Below the pieces are notes generated by a model. The model was given only the letters and a program-made list of their open reading frames with translations, did no database searches and was not told the DNA's origin. The position numbers and the translations under genes were made by a program. DNA of 64,000 nt from Saccharothrix saharensis. Its GTDB lineage: Bacteria; Actinomycetota; Actinomycetes; Mycobacteriales; Pseudonocardiaceae. Location of the stretch: contig NZ_VFPP01000001.1 in NCBI RefSeq assembly GCF_006716745.1, positions 6,335,386-6,399,385 on the forward strand. Reading direction: 5' to 3'. Shown in pieces: positions 18,347-26,582 of this stretch (position 1 is the stretch's first letter; each line of letters opens with the position of its first letter).

Positions 18347-19255
18347 GCCGACCAGCTCCGGTTCTGCCACGCGGCGTTCCCGGCGCTTCAACGTGGTCGC
18401 GGCCATGCCGATGATCACCAGTGCGGCGGCGCCCAGGCGCACGGTGGTGATCGCCTCGTCGAGCAGCAGCCAACCGGACAGCATCCCGGCCACCGGGACC
18501 AGCAGGGCGAACGGGACGACGGTGCCGGCCTCGTAGGTCCGCAGCAGCAGGTTCCACAGGCCGAAGCCGAGCAGGGTGGACACCCACGCGATGAACAGGA
18601 TCGAGCCGACGCCGGTCCAGCTCAGGCCGCGCAACGCGGCCAGGTCCGCGGCCGCGCCCTCGAACACCAGCGACAGGGCGAACAGCGGCAGCACGGCGAC
18701 CGCGCTGACCCACACGATGAAGTTGATCGGGTCCGGCGGCCGGGCGTACCGGGTGGCGACGTTGGCCAGGCCCCACGCCACCGCGCCGAGGACCACCAGC
18801 AGGAAGGCCGTGATCGGGCTGCCCACGCCGTAGTCGACCGCGATCAGCACGATCCCCGCCGCCGCCACGCCCATGCCGGCGAGCTGCACGGCCCGCGGTC
18901 GTTCCCGCAGCAGCACGGCCGCGAACAGCACGGTGAAGAACACCTGGCTCTGGAGCACCAGCGACGACAACCCGGCGGGCATCCCGGCCGCCATCCCGAC
19001 GAACAGCAACCCGAACTTGGCCACGCCGAGCGCCAGCGCGACCGCGACGACCCACTTCCACGCCACCTTGGGCTTGCCGACGAACCACAGCGCGGGCACG
19101 GCGGCGGCGAGGAACCGCAGCGCGGAGAAGAACAGCGGCGGGAAATCGCGCAGCCCCACCTTGATGACGACGAAGTTGACCCCCCAGATGGTGGCGACGA
19201 GCACCGCGATCGCGACGTGGCGTGGTTTCACACCTCCGAGTCTCAGCGGCAACAT
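18332..19255 (-). CDS. EamA/DMT-family transporter
   Basis: Ten-helix exporter of the drug/metabolite transporter superfamily, 307 residues. Both EamA halves are seen: the first starts VAIAVLVATIWGVNFVVIKV and the second AFLLVVLGAVAWGLANVATR. Many relatives export amino acids or metabolites; the substrate here is unknown. ATG at 19255 is used; a GTG at 19231 (VKPRHVAIAVL) is a possible alternative but its GGAGG is only 1 nt away. The gene is divergent from a LysR regulator, which probably controls it. Confidence 0.9.
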   Translation of the reverse strand: MLPLRLGGVKPRHVAIAVLVATIWGVNFVVIKVGLRDFPPLFFSALRFLAAAVPALWFVGKPKVAWKWVVAVALALGVAKFGLLFVGMAAGMPAGLSSLVLQSQVFFTVLFAAVLLRERPRAVQLAGMGVAAAGIVLIAVDYGVGSPITAFLLVVLGAVAWGLANVATRYARPPDPINFIVWVSAVAVLPLFALSLVFEGAAADLAALRGLSWTGVGSILFIAWVSTLLGFGLWNLLLRTYEAGTVVPFALLVPVAGMLSGWLLLDEAITTVRLGAAALVIIGMAATTLKRRERRVAEPELVGSAAA

Positions 19256-19304
19256 CGTTTAGCACCAGCGACGAGTTCTGAAGTTTTCGGTTTAGGATCG
19301 CTAC

Positions 19305-20213
19305 ATGCTGGATCTCGGACGCCTCCGCGCCCTGCACGCGGTCGCGCAGCACGGCTCGGTCGGCGCGGCGGCCACGGCGTTGGGCTACACGCCGTCCGCG
19401 GTGTCGCAGCAGATCGCCAAGCTGGAACGCGAAACGCGCACGAGGCTGCTGGAACGCCGGGGCCGCGGCGTCGTGCTGACCGACGCGGCGCACCTGCTGT
19501 CGGCCACGGCCAAGCAGGTGCTCGCGCTGGTCGAGCACGCCGAGGTGGCGCTGGAGGAGCAGCGCGGCGCGGCCGTCGGGCAGTTGCGGGTCGGCGCGTT
19601 CGCCACCGCCGCGCGCGGCCTGCTGCCCGCGACCGTGGTGCGACTGGCCGAGCGCCACCCGCAGCTGGACGTGCGGCTGGTCGAGCTCGACCCGCCGGAC
19701 TGCCTGGAGGCGGTGGCGCGCGGCGAGCTGGACCTGGCTGTCACGCACGACTGGGTGAACGCGCCGCTGGCCGTGCCCGAGCCGGTGTCGCGGGCGCGGC
19801 TCGGCGAGGACGTCGCGGACGTGCTGCTGCCGGTCTCGCACCCGCTGGCGGACCGGGACCACGTGGTGCCGGAGGACCTGGCGGGCGAGCGGTGGATCTG
19901 CCAGCCGGAGGGCACGATCTGCCACGACTGGCTGGTGAACACCTTCCGCGGCGCGGGCATGGAACCCGACCTGGCGTACCGGATCGCCGAGTACGAGACG
20001 CAGTTGGCGTTGCTGGGCAAGGGGATCGGGGTGGCGCTGCTGCCCCGGCTCGGCCGCGGCGCGCTGCCGGACTCCGTGCGCGCGGTGCCGTTCCGGCCGA
20101 CGCCCACCCGTCGCGTGTTCGCGGTGTGGCGCACGCAGGCCGGTCGTCGTCCCGCCGTGACCGCCACTTTGGCGGCGTTGCGCGACTGTTGGGAGCAACG
20201 GGAGACCGCGTGA
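19305..20213 (+). CDS. LysR-family transcriptional regulator
   Basis: 302 residues. N-terminal winged HTH (LRALHAVAQHGSVGAAATAL, YTPSAVSQQIAKLERE), followed by the effector-binding domain (GQLRVGAFATAARGLLPATV). It is transcribed away from the EamA exporter gene with 49 bp between them. That gap is AT-rich for this genome and contains CGTTTAG and GGTTTAG, which may be part of the shared operator. Exporter control is inferred from the arrangement. Confidence 0.93.
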   Translation: MLDLGRLRALHAVAQHGSVGAAATALGYTPSAVSQQIAKLERETRTRLLERRGRGVVLTDAAHLLSATAKQVLALVEHAEVALEEQRGAAVGQLRVGAFATAARGLLPATVVRLAERHPQLDVRLVELDPPDCLEAVARGELDLAVTHDWVNAPLAVPEPVSRARLGEDVADVLLPVSHPLADRDHVVPEDLAGERWICQPEGTICHDWLVNTFRGAGMEPDLAYRIAEYETQLALLGKGIGVALLPRLGRGALPDSVRAVPFRPTPTRRVFAVWRTQAGRRPAVTATLAALRDCWEQRETA

Positions 20214-20377
20214 GGTAACGATCGGGCATCCCGTGGTTGCGGCGGGCCGGAAAGCGACGACTATCGGGTGTGGGTCGTCGGGGGCAGCGGGTGCTTCGGC
20301 CCGGTCAAGCCACTCACCAGGAGGCCTCCTGCGGAAATCCGCCGCCGCGGGAGGTCTCCGCCCCGACGTGGAAGCCC

Positions 20378-20777
20378 TTACCGCACCGGGAGCGTTGTCT
20401 CGTGCGGGAACACGGCGACGGCGGTGGGCGTGGTCGACGGGCGCGGCCGGCCCCAGGTGGCCGCGGCTTCCTTGTACAGCCGGGCGGACGACCCGGCGGT
20501 GCCGGTGAACCAGTGGACCGACACGTTGGTCAGCGGCAGGTCCCGTGGGCGTCGAGCTTCGCCTCCCGGGCGCGCCAGTCGTAGCGGTGCAGCCAGTGGT
20601 CGGCCAGCTCCCGCAGGTGCGCCACCGGCACGCCGTAGTCCCAGCCCGCGCCGGTCGCGTCGGTCGGTCAGCGCGCGCCGGCCAGGCGTGCCCGCAGGTC
20701 GTCGACGTCGACCTGCGGGATCTCGACCCGGAACGGCGTGATGGCCCCGGTCGCGGGGTTGGTGCGACTCCGCGCGG
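20378..20777 (-). pseudogene. Epoxide hydrolase, decayed (N-terminal piece joined to C-terminal piece)
   Basis: Minus-strand fragments of an EphA-type epoxide hydrolase. The EHN domain reads ITPFRVEIPQVDVDDLRARL, then meets TGA at 20668-20670 where the family has Trp (ARLAGAR-W). It continues in the same frame as WDYGVPVAHLRELADHWLHR and YDWRAREAKLDAHG. The text then jumps, in another frame, to the C-terminal LTNVSVHWFTGTAGSSARLY and VAVFPHE before a TAA. The catalytic core of some 200 residues is missing and there is no start codon. It directly follows the GntR gene, probably its former operon partner. I see nothing else in the stretch from 20214. Confidence 0.8.
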
Positions 20778-21455
20778 TCAGGCCTGGTCCTTGTGCCGCT
20801 CCAGCAGGTCCTCCAGGAAGCCGCCCGCCTCGGCGGTGGCACGGGCCGCGTCGCGGTCGCGCACGGCGTCGAGCAGGCCGGTGTGCGACACGTGGTCGTC
20901 CTCGTGGTCGTTCTCCACCGTGGCCGTGATGCTGGCCCGGACCGCTTCGGTGAGCCCTTGGTACAGCTCGGCCAGCAGGGTGTTGTGCGAGCACTGCACG
21001 AGCAGCACGTGGAACGCGGTGTCCCGCTCGACCAGCCGCGCCCAGTCCTTGGCGGCCAGCGCCTCGTCCCGCTCGGCCAGCAGCTCCTCGAGCCGGCGGA
21101 CCTCGTCGTCGGTGCGGTGGGTCGCGGCCAGGCGCGCGCCCTCGACCTCCAGCGTCCGGCGCACCTGCAGGACCTCGCGCAGCTCGCTGCCGCACAGCCG
21201 GCGGACCGCGCCGGACAGCTCGCTGGTCGCGCGGACGAACGTGCCGTCGCCCTGGCGGACCTCCAGCAGCCCGGCGTGGGACAACGCGCGCACCGCCTCC
21301 CGCACGGTGTTGCGACCCACGCCCAGGGCGGTGACCAGCTCCGGCTCCGGCGGGATGCGCCGGCCGACCGGCCATTCACCGGCGGTGATCGCCCCCCTCA
21401 TCTGGTCGATCACCTGGTCGACGAGCCCGGCCCGCCGAGTAGTGGCCAACGGCAC
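20778..21455 (-). CDS. GntR/FadR-family regulator (FCD domain)
   Basis: 225 residues. N-terminal winged HTH: ITAGEWPVGRRIPPEPELV, VGRNTVREAVRALSHAGLL, VRQGDGTFV. The C-terminal FCD domain has the Asp and His residues that usually bind a metal and an organic acid (LVERDTAFHVLLVQCSHN, HTGLLDAVRDRD). It is divergent from a CynX/NimT-type transporter with 47 bp between the starts, a common pair in actinomycetes, so it probably regulates that gene and itself. Confidence 0.92.
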   Translation of the reverse strand: MPLATTRRAGLVDQVIDQMRGAITAGEWPVGRRIPPEPELVTALGVGRNTVREAVRALSHAGLLEVRQGDGTFVRATSELSGAVRRLCGSELREVLQVRRTLEVEGARLAATHRTDDEVRRLEELLAERDEALAAKDWARLVERDTAFHVLLVQCSHNTLLAELYQGLTEAVRASITATVENDHEDDHVSHTGLLDAVRDRDAARATAEAGGFLEDLLERHKDQA

Positions 21456-21502
21456 AGCGTCATCCTTTCATCCGAACATCCCATGTCTGCGATAGTAGCC
21501 GG

Positions 21503-22795
21503 GTGCCAATCCAGCAGACCCGGCCAGACTGGTCACCGTCGACTGCCCACACTGCCACCGATGGCGGTGCCAATGCGACGATCGCCGACCATCCTGGCCG
21601 CACTGCTGCCGGTGTGGTGCGGCGGAACCGCCAAGTTGCCCTGGTCGGCAGCACCCTGTTGGCGATCGGCGTAGCGCTGGCCGCCGCGAACCTCCGCCCG
21701 GCCGTCACGAGCCTGGCCTCCGTGCTGGGCGACGTGCGCGCGTCACTGGGCGTGTCGACCGCGTGGACCAGCCTGCTGACCGCCGTGCCGACGCTCTGCT
21801 TCGGCTTCGCCGCGTTCCTCGCACCGTGGTTGGGTCGGCGGTTCGGGATGGCGCGCGCGGTCGCGCTGTCGTTGCTGGTGCTGACGGTCGGCCTGGTGCT
21901 GCGGATCGTGGACGGCCCGGCGGCGGTGCTCGGCGGCACGTTCGTCGCGTGTGCCGGGATCGCGGTGTGCAACGTGCTGATCCCGGTGGTCGTGAAGGAG
22001 TCGTTCCCGGGGCGGGTGGGGCTCGTGACCGGCGTCTACACGGCCGCGCTGGCGGCCGGGGCGGCGGTCGGCGCGGCCTTCACGCCGGGGCTGGAGTCGG
22101 TGTTCGGGTCGTGGCGGCCGGCGGTCGGCGCGTGGGCGTTCCTGTCGCTGGCGGCGCTGCTGGTGTGGCTGGCGGGCGCGCGGCACGGCTTGTCGGCGCG
22201 GCCGGTGACGCGGTCGGTGAAGGCGGGCCGGTCGTTGCTCCGCAGCCCGCTGGCCTGGGTGATCACGGTGTTCTTCGGGTTGCAGTCGCTGCTGGCCTAC
22301 ACGGTGATGGGCTGGTTGCCGCAGATCCTGGTCGACTCCGGGGTGGACCGGACGACCGCCGGGCTGCTGCTGGCCATCACGATGGTGCTGGGCGTGCCGG
22401 TGAGCCTGGTCGTGCCGCCGCTGGCGACGCGGTGGGCCGGGCAGTCGTGGCTGGTGCTGGCGCTGGGCGTGCTGTCGGTGCTGGGTGTGCTGGGCCTGGC
22501 CCTCGCACCCGCGGCGGCACCCGGGCTGTGGATCGTGCTGATCGGCGTCGGGATGGGCATGTTCCCGCTCGCGCTGGTCATGATCTCGCTGCGGACGTCG
22601 TCCGGCGCGGACACCGCGCGGCTGTCCGCGATGGCGCAGAGCATCGGGTACCTGATCTCGGCCGCCGGGCCGTTCGCGTTCGGCGTGCTGCGCGGCGCGA
22701 CCGGGACGTGGACGCTGTCGATGCTGGTCCTGGTGGGTCTGCTGGTCGCGCTGACGGCGTTGGGGTGGGTGGCGGGTCGACCGCGGACCCTGTAG
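21503..22795 (+). CDS. MFS transporter, CynX/NimT type
   Basis: Twelve-helix major facilitator of 430 residues. After a polar N-terminus of about 40 residues it shows the CynX-like signature LAAANLRPAVTSLASVLGDV and the loop APWLGRRFGMARAVAL. Family members carry cyanate, nitroimidazole or other small anions; the substrate here is unknown. GTG start. The divergent GntR gene is the likely regulator. Confidence 0.9.
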   Translation: MPIQQTRPDWSPSTAHTATDGGANATIADHPGRTAAGVVRRNRQVALVGSTLLAIGVALAAANLRPAVTSLASVLGDVRASLGVSTAWTSLLTAVPTLCFGFAAFLAPWLGRRFGMARAVALSLLVLTVGLVLRIVDGPAAVLGGTFVACAGIAVCNVLIPVVVKESFPGRVGLVTGVYTAALAAGAAVGAAFTPGLESVFGSWRPAVGAWAFLSLAALLVWLAGARHGLSARPVTRSVKAGRSLLRSPLAWVITVFFGLQSLLAYTVMGWLPQILVDSGVDRTTAGLLLAITMVLGVPVSLVVPPLATRWAGQSWLVLALGVLSVLGVLGLALAPAAAPGLWIVLIGVGMGMFPLALVMISLRTSSGADTARLSAMAQSIGYLISAAGPFAFGVLRGATGTWTLSMLVLVGLLVALTALGWVAGRPRTL

Positions 22796-22887
22796 CCGGT
22801 GCCCCGGGCCCGGTGGCCGGCGCCGCCGGACCCGGTAGCTGATAACGCCTCGTCTTCGCCGTGCGATGTGTCGGTTACGGACACGAA

Positions 22888-22928
22888 CGGGAGACCCGGT
22901 CGCACGAGGGGTACGACCGGGTCTCCCG
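22888..22928. terminator. Bidirectional hairpin terminator
   Basis: A 15-bp perfect GC-rich stem with an 11-nt loop between the convergent MFS and mtr genes. Confidence 0.75.
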
Positions 22929-22955
22929 CTGATCGGTCCGTGACGGGCGTGCCGC

Positions 22956-24332
22956 TCAGTGCGCCAACGGCAGGTTGAGCAGCGCGTTCTCGATGACCTC
23001 GGGCATCGCCGGGTGGATCCAGTACTGGCCGCGGGCCATCGTCCGGGCGTCCAGGCCGAAGCTCATCGCCTGGATGACGGGCTGGATCACGCTCGACGCC
23101 TGCGGCCCGATCACGTGCGCGCCGAGGATGAGGCCGGTGTCCGGGTCCGCCAGGACCTTCGCGAACCCCGTGTCGTCCTCCATCGCCCAGCCGTACGCGA
23201 TCGACGCGTAGGCCTGCGACGCGGCCACGTACCGCACGCCGCGCTCGACGGCCTGCTGCTCGGTCAGCCCGACCGAGGCGATCTGCGGCGACGAGAACAC
23301 GGCGGCCGGGACGAACCGGTGGTCGGACTCGATCGGCTCGTCCGGGTGCAGCAGGTTGTGCTGCACGACCCGCGCCTCGTGGTTGGCCACGTGCTTGAGC
23401 TGGTACTCGGAGCTGACGTCGCCCATCGCGTAGACGCCCTCGACGGACGTGCGCTGATGGGAGTCGACGACCACGCGCCCGTCGGGGTGCACGTCCACGC
23501 CGGTGGCGGCCAGGTCGAGCAGGTCCGAGTTCGGCGTGCGGCCGACCGCGACCAGCAGCTCGTCGGACTCCACGACCTCCGCGCCGTCCGGGCCCTCCAG
23601 GTGCAGCCGCACGAAGCCGTCGACCCGCTCGGCCCGCACCGCCTTGCGCTTGAGCCGCACGTCCCACTTCTCCGACGCGACCTGCGTGAACCGGGTCGCG
23701 ACCTCGCGGTCCTCGTGGCGCAGCAGCAGGTCGGACCGCCCGACGACGGTCACCTCCACGCCGAACGACGAGAACACGTGCGCGAACTCCGCCGCCACGA
23801 AACCGCTGCCCAGGATGGTGAGGCGACGGGGCAGGGCGTCGAGCCGCATGATCGTGTCGCTGGTGTGGTAGCCGGTGGAGTCGAGGTCGGCCACGTCCGG
23901 GACCACCGGGCGGCTGCCCGCGGCCAGCACGAACCGGTCCGCGGTGATCACCTCGCCGGTGCCGGTGTCCAGGGTCTTCGGCCCGGTGAACCGGGCCGTG
24001 CCCTCGTAGACGGTGACGTTGGCGTTCTCCTCGGCCCGCCAGTGGCGGCCACCCGCGGAGATCGGGTCGATGCGCCCGAAGATGCGGTCCCGCACGTCGG
24101 TCCACCGCACGCCGTCCAGGTGGGCGTCCACGCCCAGCCGCGCGCCCGAGGCGGGTGCGGCGGCGACGTCGGCGGTGTGCACGAACATCTTGGTGGGGAT
24201 GCACCCGACGTTCAGGCACGTGCCGCCGAAGACGCCCTTCTCGACGATCGCGATGTTCCAGCCGGCGAACCGCTCGTCCGCGATGGAGTTGCCGGAACCG
24301 GTGCCGATGATGACCAGGTCGAAGTGCCTCAC
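22956..24332 (-). CDS. mtr: Mycothione reductase
   Basis: FAD- and NADPH-dependent flavoenzyme that reduces mycothione (oxidised mycothiol) to mycothiol, the main thiol of actinomycetes. 458 residues from GTG. The FAD motif is VIIGTGSGNS. The redox pair is C39/C44 in GGTCLNVGCIPTK. The second Rossmann fold is LTILGSGFVAAEFAHVF. The catalytic His lies in YWIHPAMPEVIENAL. The GTG at 24332 is preferred over a TTG four codons upstream because VRHFDLVIIGTGSG matches the family N-terminus. An inverted repeat overlaps this start. Confidence 0.93.
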   Translation of the reverse strand: MRHFDLVIIGTGSGNSIADERFAGWNIAIVEKGVFGGTCLNVGCIPTKMFVHTADVAAAPASGARLGVDAHLDGVRWTDVRDRIFGRIDPISAGGRHWRAEENANVTVYEGTARFTGPKTLDTGTGEVITADRFVLAAGSRPVVPDVADLDSTGYHTSDTIMRLDALPRRLTILGSGFVAAEFAHVFSSFGVEVTVVGRSDLLLRHEDREVATRFTQVASEKWDVRLKRKAVRAERVDGFVRLHLEGPDGAEVVESDELLVAVGRTPNSDLLDLAATGVDVHPDGRVVVDSHQRTSVEGVYAMGDVSSEYQLKHVANHEARVVQHNLLHPDEPIESDHRFVPAAVFSSPQIASVGLTEQQAVERGVRYVAASQAYASIAYGWAMEDDTGFAKVLADPDTGLILGAHVIGPQASSVIQPVIQAMSFGLDARTMARGQYWIHPAMPEVIENALLNLPLAH

Positions 24333-24363
24333 GTCGTGCTGCAACCCGTGAGGTGAGGCACTT
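24322..24363. promoter_or_regulatory. Inverted repeat across the mtr start
   Basis: Two perfect 11-bp arms, AAGTGCCTCAC and GTGAGGCACTT, 20 bp apart. Read on the minus strand, the GTG start codon of mtr is the first triplet of the second arm. It could be an operator, or an RNA hairpin that hides the start. There is no ribosome binding site before this GTG. Confidence 0.5.
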
Positions 24364-24423
24364 GTTCCCGCTGGTCCGCCCGAGGGCGTGCCCGATGGTG
24401 TTCCCGGTGGGGTGCGGGGGTCA

Positions 24424-24951
24424 TCAGTGGGCGTAGGTCGGGGCGATGATCGCGCGGGCCAGGGTGTGGAACGCCAGGTTGAAGCTCACCACGGCGGGGG
24501 ACGCGTCACCGTCGACGTCCAGCTCTTCGACGTCCACCGCGTGCACGACGAAGAAGTAGCGGTGCACCTGGTCGCCGGGCGGCGGGGCGGCACCGCCGAA
24601 CGCGCGGGTGCCGAAGTCGCTGCGGACGTGGAACGCGCCGCCGGGCAGCGTGTCGTCCGACGCGCCCGCGCCGGTGTCGAGCGAGGTCACGGACGCCGGG
24701 AGGTTGACGACGACCCAGTGCCAGAAGCCCGACGGGGTGGGCGCGTCCGGGTCGAAGCAGGTGACCACGAAGCTCTTGGTCTCCGGCGGGAACCCGGTCC
24801 AGCTCAGCTGCGGGGAGGTGTTGCCCGCCTCGAACACGTGCGCGTCCGCCAGCGGTTGGCCGTCGGACACGTCGGTCGAGCTGACCGTGAACGACGCCAC
24901 CTGCGGGAGCAGCGGGTACGGGTCGGGCGCTACGGGGCGTTCGAGGCTCAT
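24424..24951 (-). CDS. YbhB/YbcL-family PEBP-like protein
   Basis: Phosphatidylethanolamine-binding-protein fold of 175 residues. It has the signatures [39 protein letters not shown] and [14 protein letters not shown]. Bacterial members have no established role, though some inhibit proteases or kinases. ATG at 24951 is chosen because GGAGG lies at a good distance; the ATG four codons upstream has none. No signal peptide. Confidence 0.92.
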   Translation of the reverse strand: MSLERPVAPDPYPLLPQVASFTVSSTDVSDGQPLADAHVFEAGNTSPQLSWTGFPPETKSFVVTCFDPDAPTPSGFWHWVVVNLPASVTSLDTGAGASDDTLPGGAFHVRSDFGTRAFGGAAPPPGDQVHRYFFVVHAVDVEELDVDGDASPAVVSFNLAFHTLARAIIAPTYAH

Positions 24952-25136
24952 CGGGTCCTCCACACGTGATCTTGCGGGACAGACCCGGACGACCCTATCG
25001 CCGGCGTGCGGGGAACGCAGAGGGGTGGTGTGGTGGGTCGGTGTGGAGGTGCGAGCAACCTGAGTGATCGTCCTGGCGTCTCACGTCGAGCGAGCGTCAC
25101 CCGAGTGGGTGACGCCTGGTCGAGGGGGAGTCCGGG

Positions 25137-25967
25137 ATGAGACCCAGGGGAGTGGCGGTTCTGGTCGCCGTCGTCGCGGTGGTGGGCGGCTGTTCGTCGC
25201 GGCCGGAGGCTCGGCAGGAGCCGCCGGCGCCGGTGAGCGCCGCCGCGACGACCACGACGGCGACAACGACCACCGCGCCGCCCACGGCCGTGCCGGGGCC
25301 CGGCGGGACCACCATTCCCGTGTTCCAGCAGCCCTACGCGTTCGGCACGCCCCAGCGGCAGGCGCCGCCGATCGTGGACGGGATGGTGCCCGTCGTCCGG
25401 CGGATCGAGACCGACCGCCCGTACGTGTTCATCACGGTCGACGACGGCGCGGTCCGGCACCCGGCCGCGGCCGAGCTGATGCGCAAGAGCGGCGTCGAGC
25501 CGAGCCTGTTCCTCAACTCCAAGCACGTGGACGGGTACGCGGAGTACTGGAAGGGGTTCGACGGGCTGGCCCCGGTGCACGCGCACACGGCGACGCACCC
25601 GGACCTGACCGGCACGCCGTACGAGTTCCAGCGCCAGGAGATCTGCGGCAACGCCGAGCTGCTCCGCACGCGGCTCGGGGCGCGGCCGAAGCTGTTCCGC
25701 CCGCCGTTCGGCAACTTCGACCTCACCACGCGGCGGGCGGCGGCCGACTGCGGGTTCACGGCGCTGGTGATGTGGACGGCGGCGGTCAACGACGGGGTGG
25801 TGCAGTTCCAGGCGGGTGCTCGGCTCAACGCCGGTGACATCGTGCTCATGCACTTCCGGCACACGTTCGTGGAGGACTTCCTGGCGTTCCTGGAGCGGTG
25901 CAAGGCCGACGGGCTGACGCCGGTGGTGCTCGACGACTTCCTGGCGGATCCGAAGGCAACCGTGTGA
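25137..25967 (+). CDS. Polysaccharide deacetylase-like lipoprotein (NodB fold)
   Basis: Exported protein of 276 residues with lipobox VVGG-C19 and a Thr/Ala-rich linker (TTTTATTTTAPPT). The NodB domain has the metal and catalytic acids D102/D103 (ITVDDG), H150 and H154 (HTATH), and RPPFGNFD. These suggest metal-dependent deacetylation of a surface glycan, possibly peptidoglycan. The standard first motif is TFDDG; here it is TVDDG. The gene is followed 75 bp later by the AMIN-like gene. Confidence 0.9.
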   Translation: MRPRGVAVLVAVVAVVGGCSSRPEARQEPPAPVSAAATTTTATTTTAPPTAVPGPGGTTIPVFQQPYAFGTPQRQAPPIVDGMVPVVRRIETDRPYVFITVDDGAVRHPAAAELMRKSGVEPSLFLNSKHVDGYAEYWKGFDGLAPVHAHTATHPDLTGTPYEFQRQEICGNAELLRTRLGARPKLFRPPFGNFDLTTRRAAADCGFTALVMWTAAVNDGVVQFQAGARLNAGDIVLMHFRHTFVEDFLAFLERCKADGLTPVVLDDFLADPKATV

Positions 25968-26042
25968 CGTGCGACACGTCTGTTCGGGTGTACCGGCGCG
26001 AGCCACGTGCCGGAGCCCTGGAAGCCCCTTTGGAGGGCCGCC

Positions 26043-26528
26043 ATGAACAGTCGTCTCAGAAGACTCGCCCTGCTCGTGTTCGTCCTGGCCGCGGTCGGGG
26101 TCGTGGTCCCGGCCGCGTCGTCGGCGTCCTCGATGACGCAGACGCCGGTGCTGACCGGCATCCGCACCGGCAGGCACGTGGACTTCGACCGCGTCGTGCT
26201 CGACCTCGCCGGGCACCGGCCGGAGTTCTTCGTCCGGTGCGTCGACCAGCTCCACTACGACGGGTCCGGCGAGCCGGTCCCGTTGCCCGGCGCGTACTTC
26301 CTGGAGGTGCGGCTCGCGCCGGCCGCCGCGCACGACGACAGCGGGAACCCGACCTACACCGGTCCCCGGCAGTTCGACACGCCCGCGTTGACGAACGTGC
26401 GAGCGGTCGCCGTCACCGGTGACTTCGAGGCCAACCTGACGGTCGGGCTCGGCATGCGGCGCGAGTCCTGGCACCGCGTGTTCCTGCTCGACTCGCCGAC
26501 GCGGGTGGTGATCGACGCCGGTCACTGA
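26043..26528 (+). CDS. Secreted AMIN-like domain protein
   Basis: 161 residues with a Sec signal peptide (RLRRLALLVFVLAAVGVVVP, then AASSASS). The mature part resembles the AMIN-like domain of actinomycetes: LTGIRTGRHVDFDRVVLDLA, PGAYFLEVRLAPA, and a last strand RVFLLDSPTRVVIDAGH. AMIN-type domains bind cell wall or lipids. ATG at 26043 follows GGAGG with 6 nt between; an upstream ATG would bury the signal. The neighbouring deacetylase also acts at the cell surface. Confidence 0.8.
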   Translation: MNSRLRRLALLVFVLAAVGVVVPAASSASSMTQTPVLTGIRTGRHVDFDRVVLDLAGHRPEFFVRCVDQLHYDGSGEPVPLPGAYFLEVRLAPAAAHDDSGNPTYTGPRQFDTPALTNVRAVAVTGDFEANLTVGLGMRRESWHRVFLLDSPTRVVIDAGH

Positions 26529-26582
26529 AACCCCGCTCGACGGGTGGCGGTGGCGTCGGGATGAAGTCACCGTGAACACCCG

